DNA of 18,157 nucleotides from an uncultured Candidatus Saccharibacteria bacterium (lineage in GTDB: Bacteria > Patescibacteria > Saccharimonadia > Saccharimonadales > UBA1547): the NCBI GenBank assembly GCA_946480535.1, contig CAMLKA010000020.1:1-18157 (forward strand), in the 5' to 3' direction. Numbering within the stretch: position 1 is the first letter of the stretch; each line of letters starts with the position of its first letter. Below the pieces are notes generated by a model. That model did not search any database and was not told where the DNA came from. It worked only from the letters and a program-made list of their open reading frames with translations. A program made the position numbers and the translations under genes. Below are positions 1 to 6,825 of this stretch, piece after piece.

Positions 1-15
1 GCAGAGTTACAGGAG

Positions 16-21
16 TATACT
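16..21 (+). promoter_or_regulatory. -10 box of the 63-aa gene, leaderless type
   Basis: TATACT lies 8 nt before the ATG at 30. With the usual 6-8 nt from -10 to the transcription start, the mRNA would begin at or next to the start codon. The purine-rich AAAGGA between box and ATG would then be outside or at the very end of the transcript. The window starts too close to judge a -35 box. Confidence 0.5.
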
Positions 22-29
22 AAAGGAAT

Positions 30-221
30 ATGAACGACCGTCACCCCTCTGCTGGATACGAGAAAATGCACGCCGCCATTCAGAAGGCTGAAACGGTTGA
101 GGACATTCATCGTCTCGACGACTGGACGGATAAGCTTGCGGATGAAGCGCTCCGTCGTAGCCGGGTGCTTTTGGGTGAAACTACGAAAGCGTTGCCAGGC
201 TCGCCTGAAGACGACGACTAG
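30..221 (+). CDS. Small acidic-tailed hypothetical protein, 63 aa
   Basis: I do not recognise this protein. It is highly charged, with no membrane segment or signal peptide, a likely helical middle (residues 10-50) and an acidic C-terminus ending in EDDD. The case for a real gene is the good -10 box (TATACT) 8 nt upstream, the same arrangement seen before many genes in this window, plus AAAGGA just before the ATG. Its last 41 bases overlap the 3' end of the convergent gltX gene, so part of its sequence is constrained by gltX and its C-terminus (about residues 50-63) may be an accident of that frame. A function cannot be inferred; chance ORF is the main alternative. Confidence 0.5.
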   Translation: MNDRHPSAGYEKMHAAIQKAETVEDIHRLDDWTDKLADEALRRSRVLLGETTKALPGSPEDDD

Positions 222-1626
222 TCGTTTCTTTGCCGAGTGTCGCGAGGGTTTCGTTGAGCGCTGGACTGAATGGCGCCCACGATACTGAAAGTCGAATAAG
301 GCTGAAGAGGATACCTGGCTTCTGCCCTGTCGCTTCAAGCAGTTGATTGAGCGCTTCTTGAACGTTCTCGGCCGTGAAGTCGATGATAGTGCTTAATGCG
401 CCGTCAGTCGCCTGGAGAAGGCTGCGAATTTCCTCGCTTGAAAGTTTTGAGAGCTGCTTGTTGCTACGCACCATTTCCCAGTTTGGAGTCGGCTCTTCAA
501 AGAAGTAACTTGTAAGTGTCGGAAGGTCTGCAAGTGTCTTAAGACGGTCCTGAACGAGTGCGAGAACTTGCTTTTTGCTTTCTTCGCTTGCGTCTTTGGC
601 GGCGGCTGGCCAGAAATCTGTTACACGTTCGTAGAGTTCATCGACGTTGAGTGCGCGGATATGTTGACCATTGAGCCAAAGCAGGCGTTGCTCGTCAAAA
701 CGAGCCGGACTTTTTTGGACACGATCAAGCGAGAACTTTTCAATAAGTTCTGAAATGGTGAATACTTCTTGTTCGGTTCCATCGTTCCAACCAAGGGTTG
801 CGAGGAAGTTCGCCATTGCTTCAGGAAGGTAGCCTTCTTTGGCGTATTCAAGAATGTCTTTTGCGCCGTCGCGCTTGCCGAGCTTTTTCTTGCCATCGAT
901 TGCCATGACAAATGGAAGTGTTGCAAGCGTGGGGCGCTCAACTTCGAGTGCTTCGTACAAGTTGAGGAACTTAGGTGTTGAACTGACGAATTCTTGGCTG
1001 CGAAGCACGTGCGTCACACCCATAATCGCGTCGTCGATAATGTGACAGAAATTATAGGTTGGGTAGCCATCACTTTTAATGAGGATGAAATCGTCAATTG
1101 CGTCTTCACCAGTTGAAAGGTCGCCCATGACGGCATCGGTCCATTGGTAGGGCTTTGGGTCAGACTTAAAGCGGAGCGGTTGTGAGCCGTCCCAAGCTGG
1201 TGGGTTCTCTGGACGGTGGTTACGGAACAAGAACGGACGCTTCTCGGCCTTCGCTTGTTCGCGGAACGCTTCGAGCTCCTCTTGCGTGTACGGGTCGGCA
1301 TACGCACGGCCACTGTCGATGAGTTTTTGCGCCCACTCTTTGTAGATGTCGAGACGCTCAGATTGCTTGTATGGTGCGTCAGGTCCACCCTGGTCGACTC
1401 CCTCATCCCAGTGAATGCCGAGCCATTTCAAGCTATTTTCAATTTGCTCAATACTTCCCGCTACCTCGCGGACTTTGTCCGTATCTTCAATACGAAGAAT
1501 AAATGTACCTTCGCCATTAAGTTTTGCTTGTTGTGCCAAGAGCCACGCAAAAAGTGCCGTACGGACACCTCCTACGTGCATGAACCCGGTTGGGCTCGGT
1601 GCAAATCGAGTTCGAACAGTAGTCAT
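181..1626 (-). CDS. gltX: Glutamyl-tRNA synthetase
   Basis: Charges tRNA-Glu with glutamate using ATP in the cytoplasm; in many bacteria lacking GlnRS the same enzyme also charges tRNA-Gln for later amidation. This is a class I synthetase: the N-terminus TTVRTRFAPSPTGFMHVGG carries the HIGH-type motif (here HVGG), and KKLGKRDGA is the KMSKS-type loop, with L-G in place of the more usual L-S. The anticodon-binding half follows, including RFDEQRLLWLNGQHIR. Length is 481 aa, normal for the family. I chose the ATG at 1626 over the in-frame ATG at 1638 because the upstream one is embedded in the TATAAT -10 box; starting at the second gives MTTVRTRFAPSPTG, the standard GluRS beginning. Its 3' end overlaps the convergent 63-aa gene. 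Confidence 0.96.
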   Translation of the reverse strand: MTTVRTRFAPSPTGFMHVGGVRTALFAWLLAQQAKLNGEGTFILRIEDTDKVREVAGSIEQIENSLKWLGIHWDEGVDQGGPDAPYKQSERLDIYKEWAQKLIDSGRAYADPYTQEELEAFREQAKAEKRPFLFRNHRPENPPAWDGSQPLRFKSDPKPYQWTDAVMGDLSTGEDAIDDFILIKSDGYPTYNFCHIIDDAIMGVTHVLRSQEFVSSTPKFLNLYEALEVERPTLATLPFVMAIDGKKKLGKRDGAKDILEYAKEGYLPEAMANFLATLGWNDGTEQEVFTISELIEKFSLDRVQKSPARFDEQRLLWLNGQHIRALNVDELYERVTDFWPAAAKDASEESKKQVLALVQDRLKTLADLPTLTSYFFEEPTPNWEMVRSNKQLSKLSSEEIRSLLQATDGALSTIIDFTAENVQEALNQLLEATGQKPGILFSLIRLSVSWAPFSPALNETLATLGKETTSRRLQASLATLS

Positions 1627-1636
1627 AATTGCTCTC

Positions 1637-1645
1637 ATTATAGCA
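1637..1645 (-). promoter_or_regulatory. Extended -10 promoter of gltX
   Basis: Reads TGCTATAAT on the minus strand, a perfect -10 hexamer with an extended TGn. The hexamer ends 10 nt before the chosen ATG, so the leader is about 3-4 nt and no Shine-Dalgarno site fits. The first in-frame ATG overlaps the hexamer, which argues against its use. Only a weak TTGCCC about 19 nt upstream could serve as -35. Confidence 0.75.
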
Positions 1646-1662
1646 TATTTTCAGGGGTGGAG

Positions 1663-1784
1663 GGCAAAATAGCCCCTAGCTTTCCAAAGGACACTTTCAC
1701 GTAGCCCGGGAACTTTAAGGCGTAGAGACCCTTAAAGTTCGTGGCGCGAAGTAAGTTCCATGGAAAGCTAGGGGCTATTTTGCC
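1663..1784. repeat. 122-bp hairpin element with perfect 24-bp arms
   Basis: The arms 1663-1686 and 1761-1784 are perfect reverse complements (24 of 24). A second perfect 11-bp inverted repeat lies inside (1710-1720 with 1730-1740, 9-nt loop). Between the two stems further pairing is possible, for example CGTGAAAGT-like and ACTTCGCG segments on opposite sides on the minus strand, so the whole unit can fold as one long imperfect hairpin. The outer arms read AAAATAGCCCC and GGGGCTATTTT, resembling a bidirectional terminator stem. It fills the space between the stop of the 345-aa gene and the gltX promoter. It could be a terminator, a small structured RNA or a MITE-like remnant; no flanking target duplication is visible. 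Confidence 0.8.
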
Positions 1785-1802
1785 GCCGCTTCGAGGTAGA
1801 TA

Positions 1803-2840
1803 CTACAAGCTTGTTGCAATTCGACGAATCTGATCGCCAGTGAGCGGAGCTTTGCTATCAATCTGGTAGAGGATGCCACCGTTTACCCATGCAGCGCTGC
1901 TTTCGAAGGTGTAAATTGTTAAACCACGCTCTTTAGTGGTGACGTAGTTTGCACCGGCTTCTGGCGTAACGACGTTGTCGAGTACGGCTGATGAATCCCA
2001 TGAGCTGCGAACTTGGTCGACGGTGTAATAGTTGTCGTTGCTGTTTGAGGCGAACTTAAGGGTGACTTGCCCATCGCTGAACGTCACTGGCTGACTCAAG
2101 CTATACCCATCTGGCGTGTACTCTGGGTAGGTTGCTTCAATACCCGCTTGTGCTGCAGCGACGCTGACTGATAAGTTTGGAATCAGGCGCCATGCGGCGT
2201 ATAAAATGGCGAGAACGGCAAGAATACTACCGCCAATAATCAATACACGGCGAAGTGTTTTGTTATTCTTCTTCTCGCGCTTCGGTGCTTTCGCCTTTGG
2301 TGTGGCAAGCGCCTTTGAAATCTCAGCGTCCTTCACCTGTTTTGCAGTAACAGGTTTTGCTGGAGCTGCTGCCTTTTTCTTTTCGCTTGCACGAACAAGT
2401 GCACGCTGTGCAACTGGGTGCGTCTTTGCCGGCTTGTCAGGTTTCGCTGCTGGCTTCGGAGCTGGTGCTGAAACGGTTTTCGGTGTTGCTGTAGCTGCTG
2501 GCTTTGTTTCTGGGTGCTTTGCAAACCGTGTCACACTTGAGCTTTTTGCAAAATCCATGTGACGGCCTGGAGCATTTCGCTTTGTAATAGGCTTATTTGG
2601 AGCTTCTGGTTTCTTTGCCGCACGACGGTGAAGTGTTTGTGAACGCTGTGCGGTGCTGTGAACGATTTCAGAATTTGTTGTTCCGCGGCTGGTGCGTGGC
2701 GTTGCCTTTGGCGCTGGTGCAGCCTTCGGTTTTTTGATAGGAGTTTTATCTGGTGCAGTGACCTGTACTTCTGCAATGGGAAGACCAGTAACGGCATCGT
2801 ATTGACGCCCGTTAATAGTGACAGTTTTGTGTGGTGCCAT
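1803..2840 (-). CDS. Single-pass membrane protein with DUF4367-like outer domain
   Basis: No enzymatic function is recognisable. Residues 1-190 are a basic, low-complexity Ala/Pro/Lys-rich region, presumably cytoplasmic and disordered. A membrane helix at about 198-220 (RVLIIGGSILAVLAILYAAW) follows a strongly positive stretch, which predicts an N-in topology. Residues 225-345 form a globular outer domain with features such as YPEYTPDGYSLSQPV and GLTIYTFESSAAWVNGG, resembling DUF4367-type domains found in anchored envelope proteins. The C-terminus has no sorting signal. Start choice rests on an SD-like GAGGT 11 nt before the ATG. It diverges from the PEGA-domain gene across a 163-bp promoter region. 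Family assignment of the outer domain is from memory and tentative. Confidence 0.85.
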   Translation of the reverse strand: MAPHKTVTINGRQYDAVTGLPIAEVQVTAPDKTPIKKPKAAPAPKATPRTSRGTTNSEIVHSTAQRSQTLHRRAAKKPEAPNKPITKRNAPGRHMDFAKSSSVTRFAKHPETKPAATATPKTVSAPAPKPAAKPDKPAKTHPVAQRALVRASEKKKAAAPAKPVTAKQVKDAEISKALATPKAKAPKREKKNNKTLRRVLIIGGSILAVLAILYAAWRLIPNLSVSVAAAQAGIEATYPEYTPDGYSLSQPVTFSDGQVTLKFASNSNDNYYTVDQVRSSWDSSAVLDNVVTPEAGANYVTTKERGLTIYTFESSAAWVNGGILYQIDSKAPLTGDQIRRIATSL

Positions 2841-2878
2841 GAATGAAATTTACCTCGCAGGTTCTCGCATTAATACAG

Positions 2879-2904
2879 GTGGGAAAATAAGTTTTTTTGC
2901 CCAC
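2879..2904. promoter_or_regulatory. Small hairpin in the leader of the 345-aa membrane gene
   Basis: GTGGG (2879-2883) pairs with CCCAC (2900-2904), extended by A/T pairing around a small bulge. A plausible minus-strand -10 box (TATAGA, 2917-2922) would give a leader of about 70 nt that includes this hairpin, upstream of the SD at 2852-2856. It could influence translation or simply be a promoter-region palindrome. Confidence 0.3.
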
Positions 2905-2979
2905 GCAGTGTTACTCTCTATACTAGTGCCATCATCACGCTTATGCAACCCCTATTTTTAACGAATATTTAAGATAGTT

Positions 2980-2988
2980 TGCTATACT
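2980..2988 (+). promoter_or_regulatory. Extended -10 promoter of the PEGA-domain gene
   Basis: TGCTATACT, followed 15 nt later by the ATG at 3004. The expected leader is about 8 nt and holds no convincing Shine-Dalgarno site. No consensus -35 is visible at 16-18 nt; an A/T-rich stretch lies at 2954-2972. Confidence 0.65.
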
Positions 2989-3003
2989 TTACTGAGATAC
3001 ATT

Positions 3004-4476
3004 ATGTTTAAAAAGCCAACCAAGAAACAGTTTCTTATTCGTCGTATTATTCTCTCGAGTATCGCGACCCTATCTGTCATTATTATTGCCACCGCTGCGA
3101 TTCTTTTTATGCTCGGGTTCCGCCTCGATAGCGACAACGGCCGCCTTGAACAAGGTGCGCTGCTTCAGTTTGATTCGTCGCCAAATAGCGCCGATGTCTA
3201 TGTGGACGGTCGTAATATAGGCAGCCGTACTGCAACGAAGCAGACGGTCGTAGCGGGCACTCATACCATTAAGATGACCAAGGCGGGCTACCAGGACTGG
3301 AAGCGCACCCTCACTATTAATGCCGGTACCCTCACATGGCTCGATTACACGCGTTTTGTTCCGACAAATCGCCCCGTACAAACCGTGACGACATACCCCA
3401 CGCTCGCAAGTATCGAGATTTCACCAGACAGCAAGTGGGCATTGGCGCACGAAGCCGCTGAAGCTCCTCGCTTTCAGCTCGTTGACCTTCGTGCTGAGGA
3501 TGTAAAGACCAGCACGCTCGAACTTCCTCGTACGAGCTATAGCGAACCTGGTACCGAAGGTGTCACTCATTCATTTATGGCAACATCGTGGGACAGCGGA
3601 AGCCGCTATGTACTTGTGAAGCATTTGTATCGTGACCAAACGGAATGGCTTGTTGTCGATACGCAAAACGTTTCTGAAACCGTGAATGTTACACAGGTTC
3701 TGAGCGTCGGTTTTAGTAGCTTGCAATTTGCAAGTACAAACGGCAAGGTACTCTTTGGGCTTACGAATGATGGAACGCTCCGAAAGATTGATTTATCTGC
3801 GGGTACGCTCTCTCGTGCTCTTGTGACGCATGTCGAGGCGTTTTCGGTATTCGACAATACAATCCTTAGTTATGTTGGTATTGATCCAAGCGAGGCGACG
3901 CACCGCGTAGCTGGTGTGTACCGCGATGGTGATGAAGCGTCACATATTCTGCGTGAAACAGCGAATCTCGATACAGCACTCAAAATTGCAACCGGACGCT
4001 ACTTTAGCAACGACTACGTTGCGATTGCTGAAGGAAATATTGTTTCAATTCTGAAGGGTAGCTACCCATCATCAAGCGCACAAGATAATAGTAGCTTGAA
4101 GGAATTTGCAAATATGGAGCTTTCCGGCACGGTATCTGCACTTTCATTTAGTCCTAAGGGCGACTATGTATTTGCGCAATCAGGTGAAAGTTATAAGAGT
4201 TATGAAATCGAACACAACCGTCCTGCTGTTGGTATGATTGTTGCCGCAGAGGGAAAGCCTGCTTCGACCTTAAAATGGCTCGATACAGCACACCTTTGGA
4301 ATGATGATGGTGGCTCTCTTGTTATGCGTGACTTTGATGGTAGTAACGTGTACTCAATTATGAAAGTCGAGACTGGTTTTGATGCTTCACTCAGCCAAAA
4401 CGGTCGCTTCTTCTACGCAGTTGGTAAGAATGATAGTGGCTATCACTTGCAACGCGTAAAAATGGTTCTAGATTAA
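3004..4476 (+). CDS. Membrane-anchored PEGA-domain protein with propeller-like region
   Basis: A 490-aa envelope protein of unknown role. A basic N-terminus (KKPTKKQFLIRRI) precedes a signal-anchor helix at about residues 12-37. A PEGA domain follows at about 50-118, recognisable from the flow of GALLQFDSSPNSADVYVDG, then HTIKMTKAGYQDWKR; PEGA domains are surface-associated beta folds. The remainder (about 125-488) is rich in short beta-strand repeats with blade-like phrases such as IEISPDSKWALA and LSFSPKGDYVFA, typical of WD40/TolB-like beta-propellers. It is transcribed from its own promoter and converges on the sortase gene with an 18-bp gap in which I see no terminator. A scaffold or sensing role outside the membrane is inference only. 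Confidence 0.88.
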   Translation: MFKKPTKKQFLIRRIILSSIATLSVIIIATAAILFMLGFRLDSDNGRLEQGALLQFDSSPNSADVYVDGRNIGSRTATKQTVVAGTHTIKMTKAGYQDWKRTLTINAGTLTWLDYTRFVPTNRPVQTVTTYPTLASIEISPDSKWALAHEAAEAPRFQLVDLRAEDVKTSTLELPRTSYSEPGTEGVTHSFMATSWDSGSRYVLVKHLYRDQTEWLVVDTQNVSETVNVTQVLSVGFSSLQFASTNGKVLFGLTNDGTLRKIDLSAGTLSRALVTHVEAFSVFDNTILSYVGIDPSEATHRVAGVYRDGDEASHILRETANLDTALKIATGRYFSNDYVAIAEGNIVSILKGSYPSSSAQDNSSLKEFANMELSGTVSALSFSPKGDYVFAQSGESYKSYEIEHNRPAVGMIVAAEGKPASTLKWLDTAHLWNDDGGSLVMRDFDGSNVYSIMKVETGFDASLSQNGRFFYAVGKNDSGYHLQRVKMVLD

Positions 4477-4494
4477 TCTTTTACTCAGTACCAG

Positions 4495-5700
4495 CTAGGC
4501 GCCGAAGAGTCGTTCGATAAGTGTCGGTGAATTACCTGGAATAGATGCATCACTCGACCCTGAACCGCTTCCAGCTGGCGCTGCGGCCGCTTGTGCTGGG
4601 TCTGGGCTGACTTGTTCTGCCGTGACCAGGAGGCGCTTCTGCGAGGTTCCAAGTGGCGTACAAGTAATGAGTGTCATGACAGGCTTGTTGGTTGGGTAGA
4701 CGAGCTTGTTTACCTCGTTTGGCATAACAACCTCCTTCTTTGTGACCACGTACGTGTAGCGCTTGCCTTCATAGTTAGCGTAGATGGTGTCGCCATTGTT
4801 GAGCTTATCGAGTTGCGCGAAGATGAACTTATATTCACCTGGATCAAAGAGGTCGTTACTGCTGTGTCCCGATACTACTGTGTTGCCTAGTTCGCCCGGG
4901 TGGCTGCTTGCCCCTGGGATTGCAAAGTGAGCAACGCCCTTTTCCATGGCGGCCATTTGCGAGTCGTAGTCGTTGCCGACATCGTAAAGCACTGGAACGT
5001 CGACGTTAATTTTTGGAATGATAAGCCGCGGGTCTCGGCTGACCGCTGTACCACCGCTTGGGTCGATGACGATATTTTGTGGATCAATTGAGCCAGGTGA
5101 AACATAGGCGTTCACCGCCGCAAAGAGGACGCGGTTGTATTGAAGGAACACAAATACCAGCACGACGGCAAGCGACGCGACAATTGGCACGAAATGACGA
5201 CTGCGACGAATTTTCTTTGCTTGATGACGCACTTTGCCGAGGAGTTTTTGACGAAGTTCGTAGAGGGCTTGGTCCTTCGAGAGGTCTTCTGCGGTTTCTT
5301 CGAGATCGGTGTGCTGAGAGAAGTAACTTTGAGTGCCTTGTTGGGCTGGTTCTTCCTTGGTCTCTACTTGTGGAGCAGCATGACCTTGAATAGCCTGCTG
5401 TTGGGCCTGTTGGTGGGCGTAATATGCGGCATAATACTGCTGGTAATAATTTTGCCAAGCGCTGTGGTAGGCTTTCCATTGTTCAGCCTCGGGCTGTGGG
5501 TGCGCCTCGTGCGTACGATCGTAAGGGTTTGCTCCCCTGCTTTGTGGCGCCTGTGCGGTACGCTCTGGCACCGCGACTGGACGATCGCCATATAGAGCAT
5601 CAATCTGCGACCTTAGTACGTTCGCAGCAGCCGACTGATTATCTTGCGGAGTGGGAGGATTCGGCCCGCCCCCACTCTGGCTACCATTATTTGGATTCAT
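4495..5700 (-). CDS. Sortase (transpeptidase) with long cytoplasmic N-terminal extension
   Basis: Sortases cleave a C-terminal sorting signal on secreted proteins and join them to a surface acceptor. The catalytic trio is visible: His279 in VVSGHSSND, Cys347 in TLITCTPLGTS and Arg356 in QKRLLVTAE. A membrane helix at about 169-190 follows a basic stretch, giving an N-in, C-out type II topology. The TLxTCTP signature is most like class C/D enzymes, but the class is uncertain. Unusual parts are the 165-residue N-terminal tail, which includes a Tyr/Gln/Ala-rich patch at about 74-104, and a low-complexity tail after residue 366. The family core is near 200 residues, so this protein is about twice that. 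No LPxTG-type substrate is encoded in the window. Confidence 0.93.
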   Translation of the reverse strand: MNPNNGSQSGGGPNPPTPQDNQSAAANVLRSQIDALYGDRPVAVPERTAQAPQSRGANPYDRTHEAHPQPEAEQWKAYHSAWQNYYQQYYAAYYAHQQAQQQAIQGHAAPQVETKEEPAQQGTQSYFSQHTDLEETAEDLSKDQALYELRQKLLGKVRHQAKKIRRSRHFVPIVASLAVVLVFVFLQYNRVLFAAVNAYVSPGSIDPQNIVIDPSGGTAVSRDPRLIIPKINVDVPVLYDVGNDYDSQMAAMEKGVAHFAIPGASSHPGELGNTVVSGHSSNDLFDPGEYKFIFAQLDKLNNGDTIYANYEGKRYTYVVTKKEVVMPNEVNKLVYPTNKPVMTLITCTPLGTSQKRLLVTAEQVSPDPAQAAAAPAGSGSGSSDASIPGNSPTLIERLFGA

Positions 5701-5723
5701 ACTCTGTTATCTTACTGCCTTTT

Positions 5724-5733
5724 ATTGTACAAT
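5724..5733. promoter_or_regulatory. Palindromic divergent -10 element (tRNA-Leu / sortase)
   Basis: ATTGTACAAT is a perfect 10-bp palindrome, so a TACAAT -10 hexamer is read on both strands: 5728-5733 toward tRNA-Leu and 5724-5729 toward the sortase gene. It would give a tRNA leader of about 28 nt and a sortase leader of about 16 nt. An alternative weaker -10 for the sortase gene (TAAGAT, 5709-5714) sits 8 nt before its ATG. Confidence 0.5.
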
Positions 5734-5767
5734 ACTAAAGTTATTTGAGCGATAGCTCGGCTAATAA

Positions 5768-5854
5768 GGGCGAGTGGCGGAATCGGTAGACGCGCTAGAC
5801 TCAAAATCTGGTTCCAGCAATGGAGTGAGGGTTCAAGTCCCTCCTCGCCCACCA
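5768..5854 (+). tRNA. tRNA-Leu, anticodon CAA
   Basis: A complete type II tRNA with encoded CCA. The acceptor stem GGGCGAG (5768-5774) pairs with CTCGCCC (5844-5850), followed by discriminator A and CCA. The anticodon arm (stem CTAGA with TCTGG, including one G-T pair) presents the loop CTCAAAA, giving anticodon CAA at 5802-5804, which reads UUG. A long variable arm with stem TCCA/TGGA and the T arm GAGGG-TTCAAGT-CCCTC confirm a leucine tRNA. Confidence 0.97.
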
Positions 5855-5863
5855 GAAATCATA

Positions 5864-6802
5864 CTAGAAAAATCGTTCGCGCAGGACCCCGCCAAGAATT
5901 TGGCGGGTTTCTTCTAATGCAGAGTCGTCCGCCGCGTCATGAGGGGTGTCCATCTTCGCACTCATAAAAGAATGAAGCGTGACACGGTCGTTGAACTCGG
6001 GCATAAATGACAGTGAGCTAATTTTCGTACGAGCGAGTGCAATCTGCGCAAGGTGTCCTGGTGCGCGGGACGGCATGTTCTCTTGAAGCTCAATAGAATC
6101 AATTCGGTCCATCTGATAGGCTTGCTGGTAGTCAGGCTCAAAGACAAGAAAGCCAGGGCGCTGGTTAGGGTCTGGCAAAAGGGGCGCTGGCGTAATAAGT
6201 ACGTCGTCGAGTCCTTCGTAGGGAGCGTCGATCATAACTTGAAGCAGTGCTATCGCCGTGTCGATATCGGCGAGCTGTTGGTCAACGTAGCTACTATCTT
6301 CAAATTCTTTTTCTTGCTCCTTTTTAAATCGAAGTAACGTCGCGGTCTCTAGTGCGAGTTTAATTTGTGCAGCGTTAAGTGTACGGACCTCTGGTTTCGA
6401 GGTGCTTCGTTGGTCGAAGGCTCGGTACCAGTGTGGCATAACGTGCTGATTAATGACGTGAAATGTGAGCTCGTTATATGCCGCAAGCTCTTCGGGTTCG
6501 AAAAGGCCAATCGAACGAAAGCTCTCTGTGCTTTGGGCAGCATATTTTTTCAGCCAATGGAGTTCATAACTTTTGAGCTGTCCGAAGAGTTTTCGCGTTG
6601 CAGCCGCTTCTGTCTTATCCCCTTTTAGGTCGTAGCCACCCGCGGGAAAGCGTAGGTCGAGCTGTTCATCAAAATAAGAAGCCCACATTCGAGGACCCTT
6701 CATGACATCATCAAGGAGATGGTGCGACGGTGTTTCCCCACTCCTGTCACGCCGTGCATCGGGCTGGTTCGAGGGTTCGCCCTCTGGCAGTCGTGCATTC
6801 AT
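5864..6802 (-). CDS. Hypothetical protein, 312 aa
   Basis: I do not recognise this protein. It has no membrane helix or signal peptide. Residues 1-30 are polar and probably disordered. Residues 90-215 look mostly helical, with a Lys/Glu-rich stretch (RFKKEQEKEFEDSS) and repeated LA/IA heptad-like positions. Histidines cluster around HVINQHVMPHWYRAF. A beta-rich part near 220-285 (PGFLVFEPDYQQAY) follows. The start is supported by TATAAA 8 nt upstream, matching the leaderless pattern of the neighbours. It converges on tRNA-Leu with a 9-bp gap, and codons near its end double as the probable tRNA terminator. It could be a lineage-specific protein; no function is proposed. Confidence 0.85.
   Translation of the reverse strand: MNARLPEGEPSNQPDARRDRSGETPSHHLLDDVMKGPRMWASYFDEQLDLRFPAGGYDLKGDKTEAAATRKLFGQLKSYELHWLKKYAAQSTESFRSIGLFEPEELAAYNELTFHVINQHVMPHWYRAFDQRSTSKPEVRTLNAAQIKLALETATLLRFKKEQEKEFEDSSYVDQQLADIDTAIALLQVMIDAPYEGLDDVLITPAPLLPDPNQRPGFLVFEPDYQQAYQMDRIDSIELQENMPSRAPGHLAQIALARTKISSLSFMPEFNDRVTLHSFMSAKMDTPHDAADDSALEETRQILGGVLRERFF
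5888..5915 (+). terminator. Rho-independent terminator of tRNA-Leu, inside the convergent gene
   Basis: CCCGCCAA (5888-5895) and TTGGCGGG (5900-5907) form a perfect 8-bp stem with a GAAT loop, followed by TTTCTTCT. It lies 33 bp past the tRNA 3' end, on the correct strand. On the other strand the same bases encode the near-C-terminal ETRQILGG of the 312-aa protein. Confidence 0.75.
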
Positions 6803-6810
6803 ATCTGTTA

Positions 6811-6816
6811 TTTATA
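6811..6816 (-). promoter_or_regulatory. -10 box of the 312-aa gene, leaderless type
   Basis: TATAAA on the minus strand, 8 nt before the ATG at 6802, preceded by TG. It lies between this gene and the stop of the upstream gene (6826), a gap of only 23 bp, which implies this gene has its own leaderless promoter despite the same orientation. Confidence 0.5.
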
Positions 6817-6825
6817 CAGGAATAC

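Noticed and set aside
1663..1784. Integron attC-like recombination site
   Set aside because: The folded arms lack the expected RYYYAAC/GTTRRRY ends and bulged spacer bases; no integrase or cassette array is present.
1627..1802. T-box or other leader riboswitch for gltX
   Set aside because: The gltX -10 box lies downstream of the hairpin and only a few nt from the start codon, so the structure would not be in the gltX mRNA.
5140..5595. Plus-strand hydrophobic 151-codon frame antisense to the sortase
   Set aside because: The hydrophobic look comes from reading the opposite strand of the Gln/Glu/Lys-rich sortase tail. The sortase has all its catalytic residues.
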